Source: an uncultured Clostridium sp.
GTDB lineage: Bacteria > Bacillota > Clostridia > Clostridiales > Clostridiaceae
Direction of reading: 5' to 3'
NCBI GenBank assembly: GCA_937927335.1
Contig: CALBDU010000012.1
Coordinates: 1-64,000, forward strand
DNA: 64,000 nucleotides
Shown: piece by piece, positions 25,591 through 33,745 of the stretch
How positions within the stretch are numbered: the stretch's first letter is position 1
How the letters are laid out: every line of letters begins with the position of its first letter
Position numbers and translations under genes: made by a program
The notes under the pieces: model-generated
Seen by the model: only the letters and a program-made list of their open reading frames with translations
What the model was told of the DNA's origin: nothing
Databases searched by the model: none

Positions 25591-26382
25591 TTATTGCAAT
25601 TTAACAGCCTTTATTGTAAAAAGCTTTGGAATTCCTTTATCCTCAGGCTTAGCACCTTCGCTTTCATTAAGCTCCATCACCATGAAACCACTCTGTGCCA
25701 GTGCGGTAACTATTTCACCCAAGGTCCATTTTCGTATGAAGGCTTTTGGAAAGCCGTTTCGCTCTTCATCAGATAATTTGTCTATGTCTGGTATATATTT
25801 CAAATATGCTACATCAGTTTTTTCAATTTCTTCAGAAAAATAGTCACCGGTAACCTTATGTTTTTTGCCCTTAGTGGTTACAAGCTTTGTAGAAACAGGG
25901 TGAAAGTCCTGTATGATAAAGCTTCCATTAATTTTAAGCATTGCAGCAGCTGCCTTGAAAAAAAGCGTAAGATCTGTAAAATAGTGAAGTATGCCTAGTT
26001 CACAGAAGGCAATATCAAAGTCCCTGGTTTTTTCGCTTTCAGGCACATTCAACACATCGGAAAGAATATATTTTATTCTAACACCAGCCTCCCGGGAAGT
26101 TTCCTCGGCATACCGCTTATTATCCCAGGAAAAGTCAACCACGGTAACATCAGCGCCCAGCAAGGCCAGGGCTATTGCTTTTCCTCCGTGAGAGCCTAGC
26201 AGGTTTACTATTTTTTTGTTTTTTACGTTTTCGAAATACCTGTAAATACTGCCAAGTCTCTTTACAGGATCCTTTTTTATATTTTCAGCTGCCTCATAAG
26301 GTGTTCCGAAACGGTGGTTCCAGGCTTCATATGCCAGCTGGTTCCAGGCAATTTCATTTACTTGTGTATGTTCCTGCTGCAT
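25591..26382 (-). CDS. Class I SAM-dependent methyltransferase
   Basis: 263 residues. Motif I is VNLLGSHGGKAIALALLGADVTVVDFS, with the acidic ribose-binding Asp at the end of strand 2; motif II region DFDIAFCELGILHYF and the following LKINGSFIIQDFHPV strand complete the fold. The WNxxAYxAW start resembles small-molecule methyltransferases of the UbiE/Tam sort. The substrate is unknown. It heads the minus-strand operon with the NusG-II and Gx genes (gaps of 14 and 11 bases). Confidence 0.82.
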   Translation of the reverse strand: MQQEHTQVNEIAWNQLAYEAWNHRFGTPYEAAENIKKDPVKRLGSIYRYFENVKNKKIVNLLGSHGGKAIALALLGADVTVVDFSWDNKRYAEETSREAGVRIKYILSDVLNVPESEKTRDFDIAFCELGILHYFTDLTLFFKAAAAMLKINGSFIIQDFHPVSTKLVTTKGKKHKVTGDYFSEEIEKTDVAYLKYIPDIDKLSDEERNGFPKAFIRKWTLGEIVTALAQSGFMVMELNESEGAKPEDKGIPKLFTIKAVKLQ

Positions 26383-26525
26383 ATAAGCAACCTCCCTGAA
26401 GACTTATTATATCCTATAAATTTTACTATATGCAGCCTTAATTAGCAACCTAATATTTTTACTGTAAATTTAAGTGAATTAATGATACTATTAACATATA
26501 GTTTTACAAAAGGAGGATAATCTTA

Positions 26526-27476
26526 ATGGGAGAAGGAAAAATAAAAAATATATGCATTTTCGGCACTGGAGGAATTGGCGGAGTTTTTGGGGGCAGGATA
26601 GCAAATAACATATCCATATTAAAGGATAATTGTCATAAGGTTTATTATATAGCTCGCGGACGGCATTTACAGATGATAAACAGCAAAGGACTGATACTGG
26701 ATATTCCAGGAAAAGCTTCTCTTGTTTGCAGACCTGAGGGCGCATATGAAAGCATGTCAGATATACCCGCACCTGATCTGATATTCCTGTGTGTAAAAGG
26801 CTATGACTTGGATTCAGCCTTAAGTGATATATCAAAAAACATTAAACCGGATACAATAATAATACCTCTGCTAAATGGTGTGGATATTTATGAAAGAATA
26901 AGAAAATCAATAAAGCAGTGTATTGTGCTGCCCTCCTGCGTATATGTGGGGGCACATATTGCTGAGCCGGGCAGGGTAAGCCAGGACTCTGAAACTGCAA
27001 GAATAATAACAGGCAAGGACCCTCTGTACCCTGATTATGATTTTTCAAAGCTTAAGGAATTTATCAGCCTCATGGGTATAGACTGCACTTTTTTGGAGGA
27101 TTCATCCATAGCTATTTGGGAGAAGTATTTGTTTATTGCATCCTTTGGCCTGGTCACAGCCTATTCTGGGAAATCCTTCGGACAGGTTATGGAAGAGCCT
27201 GACCTTAAGGAGCTGATAAGAGGAGTAGTAAAGGAAATTCTTCAGATTGCAGTAAAAAAAGGTGTTAAGCTTCCAGAAAATATTGAAGAAAAAACTATAT
27301 CAAAAGGAAATGATTTTCCGTACAACTCTAGAACATCCTATCAGAGGGACGTGGAAAGTAAAAAAGGAAAAAATGAAGGAGAACTGTTTGGAGGGGCCAT
27401 ATTAAAGCTTGGACAGGAAACTGCGGTGGACACTCCGGTAACAAAAATGGTATACTATAATATTTTAAGCAGATAG
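26526..27476 (+). CDS. 2-dehydropantoate 2-reductase family protein
   Basis: 316 residues. The N-terminal Rossmann motif NICIFGTGGIGGVFGGRIA binds NADPH; the ketopantoate reductase C-terminal helical domain shows the KYLFIASFGLVTAYSG region and the substrate-side run FPYNSRTSYQRDVE. PanE makes D-pantoate for CoA synthesis, but this family includes many paralogs and no panB/C/D genes are adjacent, so pantothenate synthesis is plausible but not proved. AAAGGAGG ribosome site; 14 bases before cax. Confidence 0.85.
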   Translation: MGEGKIKNICIFGTGGIGGVFGGRIANNISILKDNCHKVYYIARGRHLQMINSKGLILDIPGKASLVCRPEGAYESMSDIPAPDLIFLCVKGYDLDSALSDISKNIKPDTIIIPLLNGVDIYERIRKSIKQCIVLPSCVYVGAHIAEPGRVSQDSETARIITGKDPLYPDYDFSKLKEFISLMGIDCTFLEDSSIAIWEKYLFIASFGLVTAYSGKSFGQVMEEPDLKELIRGVVKEILQIAVKKGVKLPENIEEKTISKGNDFPYNSRTSYQRDVESKKGKNEGELFGGAILKLGQETAVDTPVTKMVYYNILSR

Positions 27477-27490
27477 AAGCGAGGTAAGCG

Positions 27491-28537
27491 ATGAAGTTTT
27501 TACGATATTTTATGATTTTTATTCCAATTAGTTTTATATGTGAGTTCATGCATTTCAGTCCTGTAATAATCTTTACAGCCTGTGCTTTTGCAATTGTGCC
27601 GCTGGCCGGCTTGATGGGGGAGGCAACTGAAGAAATTTCTGTATATGCAGGGCCCAGAATTGGAGGATTTCTAAACGCAACCTTTGGAAATGCCACTGAG
27701 CTTATAATATCATTCTTTGCTCTTAAGGCAGGGTTGTTTGATGTTGTAAAAGCATCTGTGGCAGGTTCCGTTATAGGTAATATTTTATTGGTTCTGGGAG
27801 CCAGCATGCTTTTTGGCGGCATGAAATATAAATCTCAGAGGTTTAACAGGAGGCAGGTGGAGGTAACGGCCAGCATGCTTCTTTTTGCAGTAATAGGACT
27901 GACCATACCTGCCATATTTACACATACCATAAATCCCAATCTGCTGAACACATCAAGATATGAGGGCTTGAGTGTAGCTGTGGCTGTAATTATGTTTGTG
28001 ATATACCTTATGAGCCTTTACTTTTCCTTCTATACCCATAAGGATTTGTTTGGGGTTGAGCACGATGAAGCTGTGGAATCAAAATGGTCCCTGAAAAAGT
28101 CAATTATGGTGCTGGTTACTGCCACTGTATTTATCGGCTTTGAATCGGAATTCCTTGTAGGCTCGGTGGAGCCAATGACTGAAGCAATAGGTCTCAGCAG
28201 CTTCTTTGTAGGTATAATTTTAATACCAATAATAGGTAATGCTGCGGAGCACAGCACAGCAATACTGATGGCCATGAAAAACAAGATGGATGTGGCAATT
28301 GAAATAGCCATCGGATCAAGCCTGCAGATAATACTTTTTGTAGCGCCGGTGCTAATATTCCTCAGCCTTTTGTTTACACCCATGACTATAATATTCAACG
28401 AATTTGAACTGGTAGCTCTGATTGTTTCGGTGTTTATTGCCAACAGGGTGGCAGGGGACGGAGAGTCCAACTGGCTGGAGGGACTTCAGCTGGTGGCTGT
28501 GTATATAATCATTGCTGTTTCATTTTTTATGCTGTAA
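27491..28537 (+). CDS. cax: Calcium/proton exchanger (CAX family)
   Basis: 348 residues with about 11 membrane helices. The two inverted ion-binding repeats are visible: GGFLNATFGNATELIISFFALK in the first half and PIIGNAAEHSTAILMAMKNKMD in the second, with acidic Glu in GNATE and GNAAE. It expels Ca2+ using the proton gradient. The regulatory N-terminus found in plants is absent, as usual for bacteria. Confidence 0.93.
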   Translation: MKFLRYFMIFIPISFICEFMHFSPVIIFTACAFAIVPLAGLMGEATEEISVYAGPRIGGFLNATFGNATELIISFFALKAGLFDVVKASVAGSVIGNILLVLGASMLFGGMKYKSQRFNRRQVEVTASMLLFAVIGLTIPAIFTHTINPNLLNTSRYEGLSVAVAVIMFVIYLMSLYFSFYTHKDLFGVEHDEAVESKWSLKKSIMVLVTATVFIGFESEFLVGSVEPMTEAIGLSSFFVGIILIPIIGNAAEHSTAILMAMKNKMDVAIEIAIGSSLQIILFVAPVLIFLSLLFTPMTIIFNEFELVALIVSVFIANRVAGDGESNWLEGLQLVAVYIIIAVSFFML

Positions 28538-28554
28538 AAATAGGAGGTGCCAAT

Positions 28555-29394
28555 ATGAAGGTTACTGTGTTAGTTGATAACAATACCATCATAGACAGAT
28601 ATTTTCTTGCTGAGCCTGCCTTGTGCTTATTAATCCAGGAGGGCAGCAGAAAAATACTTTTCGACCTTGGCTATTCGGATGTATTTATCAGGAATGCCAA
28701 TAAGATGAAAATATCTCTTAATGATGTAGATACAATAGTATTTTCACATGGCCACAATGATCATACTGGAGGGCTGCCCGCTCTTATTGCTATGTATATT
28801 GAGGAAGCACTTGAAAAAAGAAAGTTCTTAAAGCCGGATTTAATTTGCCACAAGGATACCTTTGGCACCAAGGTCACAGGAAATTTCATTGATATTGGGT
28901 CACCAGTAACAGTGGATAAGCTTAAGCAGCATTTTAACCTTAATCTTACCAATGAACCTTTTTGGATAACAGATAAGCTGGTATTTCTGGGGGAAATACC
29001 AAGGAGCAATTCCTTCGAAAACAGGCATCCAGTAGGGAAGGTGCTGGAAGAAGAGGACTTCAGAGATGATTTTCTTAAGGATGACTCGGCTTTGGCATAC
29101 AAATCAAAGAATGGACTTGTAATAATTACAGGCTGTTCTCATGCAGGAATATGCAATATTATTGAATATGCCAGGAAAGTAACCGGTGAAAGCAGGGTCC
29201 TTGATATAATAGGTGGCTTTCATCTTCTAAACCCATCAAAGACTCAGATGGATGGAACCATAGAATATTTTAAAGAATTGAACCCTTGCAGCATTTATGC
29301 CTGTCACTGTACTGACTTCCCGTCAAAGGCTGCCCTTTCTGAGCACTTTAATGTGAAGGACACAGGGGTATCATTGGAGCTCTACTATGATTAG
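28555..29394 (+). CDS. MBL-fold metallohydrolase
   Basis: 279 residues. The metal-binding motif is H65-x-H67-x-D69-H70 in VFSHGHNDHTGG, with later ligands in ITGCSHAGICN and the C-terminal YACHCTDF. This arrangement resembles the dihydropterin/methanopterin-type MBL subgroup often seen in anaerobes; the substrate is unknown. It overlaps the following YdcF gene by 8 bases. Confidence 0.85.
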   Translation: MKVTVLVDNNTIIDRYFLAEPALCLLIQEGSRKILFDLGYSDVFIRNANKMKISLNDVDTIVFSHGHNDHTGGLPALIAMYIEEALEKRKFLKPDLICHKDTFGTKVTGNFIDIGSPVTVDKLKQHFNLNLTNEPFWITDKLVFLGEIPRSNSFENRHPVGKVLEEEDFRDDFLKDDSALAYKSKNGLVIITGCSHAGICNIIEYARKVTGESRVLDIIGGFHLLNPSKTQMDGTIEYFKELNPCSIYACHCTDFPSKAALSEHFNVKDTGVSLELYYD

Positions 29395-30121
29395 GATAAT
29401 ATTTGGTTTACTAAACATTGCTTATTTTGTTTTTTTGTATACCCGTGGGATAGCCTTTTCCAAGTTTTTTTTACTATCAGGCCTGTTCTTTACAGTTTGG
29501 GGCTTTGTCAGCAAAAGGCGGGGCTATGATTTCAGTGTCAGGTATCCAAAAATATCTATTGCCATAAACATTTTGCTTATCGCTGCACTTGCATCATTTC
29601 TGATACTTGAAAGCTTCATTATAATGGAAGGAACCAAAAAAGACCTTGTGAAAACAGATTATGTAGTGGTGCTTGGAGCCGGGCTTTGGGGCGAAACCCC
29701 TTCGGATACATTATACAAGCGCCTTGATGCAGCCTTGGCATATATAAATAAAAATCCGGAAATTAAAATAGTACTTTCCGGGGGCAAGGGTCCAGGGGAA
29801 AATATCACTGAAGCAGAAGCAATGAAAAGATATCTGGTTAGTAAAGGAATATCTGAAAAAAATATTTATAAGGAAGAAAAATCAACTTCAACTGAAGAAA
29901 ATTTAAGATATACAAAAGAACTTATTAATAATATATCCAAAAAGGATAAGACAAGTCTTACAGTGGTTACCAGCAATTTTCATATGCTGAGAGCTAAACT
30001 GCTGGCTGAAAAAGGCGGCTTTGAAACCTTTGAATATTCATCACCCATATTATCATGGCTGATGCCAGTTTGTTATGTAAGAGAATATTTTGCCATGATT
30101 AAATATTTTGTATTCAGATGA
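29387..30121 (+). CDS. YdcF/SanA-like membrane protein (DUF218)
   Basis: 244 residues. Two to three N-terminal membrane segments (residues 1-85), then the DUF218 domain: YVVVLGAGLWGETPSDTLYKRLD, IVLSGGKGPGENITEAEAMKRYL, and VTSNFHMLRA. Family members (ElyC, SanA) affect cell envelope integrity; biochemistry is unresolved. Its start overlaps the MBL gene and its end runs up to the next gene's ribosome site, so it lies inside an operon. Confidence 0.85.
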   Translation: MIRIIFGLLNIAYFVFLYTRGIAFSKFFLLSGLFFTVWGFVSKRRGYDFSVRYPKISIAINILLIAALASFLILESFIIMEGTKKDLVKTDYVVVLGAGLWGETPSDTLYKRLDAALAYINKNPEIKIVLSGGKGPGENITEAEAMKRYLVSKGISEKNIYKEEKSTSTEENLRYTKELINNISKKDKTSLTVVTSNFHMLRAKLLAEKGGFETFEYSSPILSWLMPVCYVREYFAMIKYFVFR

Positions 30122-30135
30122 TTGGAGGATTTACT

Positions 30136-31266
30136 ATGAAGAGTTTAATATTCGGCGGTGAAGCCGTTGTAACAGGAAAAAATTCATTGGAATACCTTAA
30201 GAGGTTTAATAATAAAAGGGTATTTATTGTTACCGGGGGACGTTCTATGACTAGCAATGGCACTATAAAAAAGATAAGTGACATGCTTTTGGAAAATAGT
30301 AATGAAATCTATATCCATTCAGGAGTTAAAGCAAATCCTGATACGGAGGATGTTACCTCAGCACTGGATATACTTAAGGATTTCAAGGCTGACATAATAC
30401 TGGCTGTAGGAGGAGGTTCTCCCCTGGATGTGGGAAAGCTCCTGGCAGTGCTATATGAATGTCCGGATATAAACATGGACAATATTTTGAAAAAAATCCT
30501 TCCTGAAAAAAGGTATAAAACCATACTAATAGCTATCCCTTCAACTTCAGGCACAGGTAGTGAGGTATCCAAAGCATCAGTAATAACCTTTAAAAAACAG
30601 AATATCAAAATCGGACTTAAATGTGGTGGGCTAGTTCCTGATATAGCCATTCTGGATCCGGAAATCACTCTATCTATGCCAGACAAGGTTACAGCTGAAA
30701 CTGGAATGGATGCATTGACCCATGCGGTGGAAAGCTATATAAATAAAAATTCAGATGACTTTACACAATGTCTGGCCAAGGGAGCTGTTGAAGGCATATT
30801 TCGATATCTGCCCTCTTCTTATAAGGAAAAGACAATTCACAGCAGGGAAAGAATGCATAATTTTCAGTGTATGGCAGCTATGAGCTTTGCAAATTCAGGC
30901 CTGGGCATGGCCCACGGCATATCTCACGCAATCGGAGGAAAATTCGGCTTAGGACATGGTCTTTCCAATGCTATTGCCCTTCCTTATGTCTTAAAATATA
31001 ACAGCAAGGATAAGGATGTAAATGATAAGCTCAGTGAGCTTGCAGGAGCCATTGGAAGCAGCAGCTTTGTTGATGAGGTAATTAACCTTAACAAAGTGCT
31101 GAGTATACCTGTGTCCTTTAAAGAGGCAGGTATAGCTGAAGCGGACTTTTTTGATGATTTTGAAAAGTTGGTGGATAACTCCATGCTGGGATCAACCTTG
31201 GTGAATCCTGTAAAAATAACCAGGGATGAAATGCATGAGCTGTTACATGAAATATATCTCGGTTAA
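30136..31266 (+). CDS. Iron-containing alcohol dehydrogenase family protein
   Basis: 376 residues from ATG 30136 (TTGGAGG 9 bases upstream). Cofactor-binding GGGSPLDVGK and PSTSGTGSEV are clear. The metal site is formed by Asp and His in GMDALTHAVESY and the two His of MAHGISHAIGGKFGLGHG. Group III enzymes reduce aldehydes or ketones with NAD(P)H; the substrate here is not predictable. It follows an MBL and a YdcF gene in one unit. Confidence 0.9.
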   Translation: MKSLIFGGEAVVTGKNSLEYLKRFNNKRVFIVTGGRSMTSNGTIKKISDMLLENSNEIYIHSGVKANPDTEDVTSALDILKDFKADIILAVGGGSPLDVGKLLAVLYECPDINMDNILKKILPEKRYKTILIAIPSTSGTGSEVSKASVITFKKQNIKIGLKCGGLVPDIAILDPEITLSMPDKVTAETGMDALTHAVESYINKNSDDFTQCLAKGAVEGIFRYLPSSYKEKTIHSRERMHNFQCMAAMSFANSGLGMAHGISHAIGGKFGLGHGLSNAIALPYVLKYNSKDKDVNDKLSELAGAIGSSSFVDEVINLNKVLSIPVSFKEAGIAEADFFDDFEKLVDNSMLGSTLVNPVKITRDEMHELLHEIYLG

Positions 31267-31287
31267 GATGTCTAACGGAGGAATTAA

Positions 31288-33102
31288 ATGAAAGCAGATA
31301 TTCAATACCGGAGCAGAATAAAAAAATACAGCCGGCTTCTGGAAAAACAGAATGAAACCTTAAATTTTTACAGTGCCTTGAGATTTATAATATTTGTTGC
31401 TGGAATGGTATGCTGCATATACCTGTATAAAACAGCCAGGTACATTTTTTTAACAGCTGCTGTAGTGTTGTTTCTTTCTGTTTTTATCATGCTGGTAGCC
31501 AGATACAGAAGAGTAAAGCTCAATAAGGAATACGTAAAAGCCTTAATAGAGATAAATAAAAATTCATTGTTAAGATTACAGGGCCAATGGAAATCATTTT
31601 CTGACAAAGGGCTGGAATACCTAAAGGAGGAACATCCTTATGCAGGAGATCTTGATGTTTTTGGTGAAGGGTCCCTTTACCAAATGATCAATGAATGCTG
31701 TACTTCTATGGGTACACAAAAGCTTTGCAAGCTTCTTTCGGAAACACCTGAAAATATAGAAATGATTATGTCCAGGCAGCATGCAGTAAAGGAGCTGGCT
31801 TTTGAAATTAAATGGAGACAGCGGCTTAAGGCCGAGGCTCTGGTAGCTCTGAAGGAAAATAAAAACCAGAATGATGCTTTATTGTTAAAGTGGATTGATC
31901 AACCAGCACCAGAGGTTATTCCTTTCATGGAAATAATATCAAAAGTACTTCCAGCTGTATCCATGCTTTTGCTGCTAATATCCTTTAACACAGCATATAT
32001 ATCCAGGGGTATTCCATATACCCTGCTTGTTATTCAAATGCTTCTGGTACTTGTTTATGGAAGAAGATTAAATTCTGTGCTTGATGCAGCTTTTTACCAC
32101 AAAAAAAATATTACCGCTTACTTTAAGCTTATCAAGCATATTGAAGGTAAAAAATTCAAAGCCTCTGGTCTGCTGGAACTTAAAGCAGCGCTGACAAGAG
32201 AGCAAAGTGCTACTGAAGGAATAAACAGATTGGTTAAAATAGTAAACCTGATATCAGACAGAAACAATATGCTGTATATTATAATTAATATACTATTTTT
32301 ATGGGATTTCAACTGTTTTATAGCTTTGGAAAAGTGGAAGAGGAAATCAGGCAGATTGGTTAGAGGCTGGCTGGATACTCTTGGAGCTATGGAGGCTTTT
32401 TCAAGCCTGTCTGTTTTGAATTTTGAAAATCCCAGCTGGATTCTTCCAGCTTTTACAGAGAGCTTTCCAGTTCTTCATGCCAGGGAGGCTGGTCATCCGC
32501 TGATTTTTGAAAATAATGTATGCAATGATATAATAATTGATACAAATTCACCGGTACTATTGATTACAGGCTCCAACATGTCGGGCAAAAGCACATATTT
32601 AAGAACTGCAGGTCTTAATCTTGTGCTGGCTTATGCCGGTACTGTGGTCAATGCCAGGAAATTCACCTGTTCATTGATGAATATGTATACCTGTATGAGG
32701 GTAAGCGACAACCTTGAAAAAAATATTTCATCCTTTTATGCGGAAATTTTAAGAATTAAGGAAATTGTTGCTGCCTCCAGACAGCATCAAAATGTATTTT
32801 TCCTGCTGGATGAAATTTTCAAGGGTACAAATTCAATAGACAGGCATGCAGGTGCATCAGCCTTGATAAACAAGCTTATAGCTGATAATTCCACTGGCAT
32901 GGTTTCAACCCATGATCTTGAACTTGGAAAATTGGAGAACTCTACAAAGGGCAAAGTGAAGAATTACCATTTTGAAGAACATTATACAGCCGGCAGACTG
33001 GAATTCGATTATAAATTAAGGAAAGGTATATCAGAAACCAGAAATGCCATGTATCTAATAAAAATGGCAGGAATTGAACAGGAGGAAAAAAATGATACTT
33101 AG
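31288..33102 (+). CDS. Membrane-associated MutS-like ATPase
   Basis: 604 residues. Two N-terminal hydrophobic helices (about 32-75) and another pair (about 215-258) suggest membrane anchoring. The C-terminal third is the MutS ABC-type ATPase: Walker A G428-SNMSGKST, an N-2-like NISSFYAEILRIKEI segment, Walker B VFFLLDEIFKGTNSIDR and MVSTHD. It lacks the mismatch-recognition domain and the Smr nuclease, so mismatch repair is unlikely; this family of MutS-related proteins is uncharacterised. The last 11 bases overlap dut. Confidence 0.82.
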   Translation: MKADIQYRSRIKKYSRLLEKQNETLNFYSALRFIIFVAGMVCCIYLYKTARYIFLTAAVVLFLSVFIMLVARYRRVKLNKEYVKALIEINKNSLLRLQGQWKSFSDKGLEYLKEEHPYAGDLDVFGEGSLYQMINECCTSMGTQKLCKLLSETPENIEMIMSRQHAVKELAFEIKWRQRLKAEALVALKENKNQNDALLLKWIDQPAPEVIPFMEIISKVLPAVSMLLLLISFNTAYISRGIPYTLLVIQMLLVLVYGRRLNSVLDAAFYHKKNITAYFKLIKHIEGKKFKASGLLELKAALTREQSATEGINRLVKIVNLISDRNNMLYIIINILFLWDFNCFIALEKWKRKSGRLVRGWLDTLGAMEAFSSLSVLNFENPSWILPAFTESFPVLHAREAGHPLIFENNVCNDIIIDTNSPVLLITGSNMSGKSTYLRTAGLNLVLAYAGTVVNARKFTCSLMNMYTCMRVSDNLEKNISSFYAEILRIKEIVAASRQHQNVFFLLDEIFKGTNSIDRHAGASALINKLIADNSTGMVSTHDLELGKLENSTKGKVKNYHFEEHYTAGRLEFDYKLRKGISETRNAMYLIKMAGIEQEEKNDT

Positions 33103-33544
33103 GATAAAGTACTTTGAAGGTGCAGTAAAATTAATAAAAATTAAAAAGGGAAATTGGATCGATGTATATTCCAATAAAGACATGTTCATAAAAGCTGGTG
33201 AAAGCGCTATGATTCCGCTGGGCTTTGCTCTGGAACTGCCAAAGGGCTGGGAAGCCCATCTGGCTCCACGAAGCTCCACCTTTAAAACCTGGGGAATAAT
33301 ACAGACAAATTCTATAGGGGTAGTGGATGATACATATATCGGTGACAACGACCAGTGGCATATGCCTGTATACTGCCTCCAGGGAAAGCATGAAGAAGAT
33401 GGGATTGCTGGTACCTTTATAAAAAAGGGGGATAAGATAGGGCAGTTCAGGATCATTGAGGTAATGCCGGAGCTTAGGTTTGAGGAAGTAGAGTTTTTAG
33501 GCAATGAAACCAGAGGCGGATTTGGCTCTACTGGTATAAAATAA
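33092..33544 (+). CDS. dut: dUTP diphosphatase (trimeric type)
   Basis: 150 residues from ATG 33092, which has AGGAGG close upstream. Motifs of the homotrimeric dUTPase: AHLAPRSSTF, TNSIGVVDDTYIGD with the catalytic Asp, KGDKIGQFRI, and the C-terminal glycine-rich lid RGGFGSTG. It hydrolyses dUTP to dUMP and keeps uracil out of DNA. It is coupled to the MutS-like gene by overlap. Confidence 0.9.
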   Translation: MILRIKYFEGAVKLIKIKKGNWIDVYSNKDMFIKAGESAMIPLGFALELPKGWEAHLAPRSSTFKTWGIIQTNSIGVVDDTYIGDNDQWHMPVYCLQGKHEEDGIAGTFIKKGDKIGQFRIIEVMPELRFEEVEFLGNETRGGFGSTGIK

Positions 33545-33609
33545 ATTGTTGCATTATTTTAAAATTATGGTAGTATTTATATATAATCTTTGTGAGGAGG
33601 TCGTTATAA

Positions 33610-33669
33610 ATGGTATGTTGCTGTTGTTGTAATATTAACTGTTTATTTCCTGCGGCCTTTACATTATAG
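33610..33669 (+). CDS. Polycysteine leader peptide of cysS
   Basis: 19 residues: MVCCCCCNINCLFPAAFTL. Cys codons occupy 33616-33630 (TGT TGC TGT TGT TGT) and 33640-33642. GAGGAGG lies 9 bases before the ATG. Six of 19 residues are Cys and the next gene encodes cysteinyl-tRNA synthetase, which makes a sensor role far likelier than chance. The peptide itself probably has no function. Confidence 0.85.
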   Translation: MVCCCCCNINCLFPAAFTL

Positions 33670-33693
33670 TTTCATTGAGAGCTATTTCTAATT

Positions 33694-33730
33694 AACCGCA
33701 GGTAAGTATTCCTGGGGTTTTATTATTTTT
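33694..33730 (+). terminator. Attenuator terminator before cysS
   Basis: AACCGCAGG (33694-33702) pairs with CCTGGGGTT (33711-33719) with one central G/G mismatch, loop of 8, followed by TTTATTATTTTT. The left arm is shared with the antiterminator. Confidence 0.8.
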
Positions 33731-33745
33731 GGGAGGGTAAATGAT

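Larger units (their letters stand above)
33594..33730 (+). promoter_or_regulatory. Ribosome-mediated cysteine attenuator of cysS
   Basis: The 200-bp gap before cysS holds all parts of a translation-coupled attenuator: a ribosome site GAGGAGG (33594-33600), a short frame with five consecutive Cys codons, and two exclusive helices. CCTGCGG at the end of the leader frame (33649-33655) is the exact complement of CCGCAGG (33696-33702), which is also the left arm of the terminator. A ribosome stalled on the Cys codons leaves the antiterminator free; one that reaches the stop covers it and allows termination. No T-box sequence is present. TATAAT at 33582-33587 is a possible -10, but it would put the start almost at the ribosome site, so the promoter is uncertain. 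Confidence 0.82.

Noticed and set aside
33545..33745. T-box regulation of cysS
   Set aside because: The AGGGTGGNACCGCG core and specifier-loop architecture are absent; the leader peptide model explains the sequence better.
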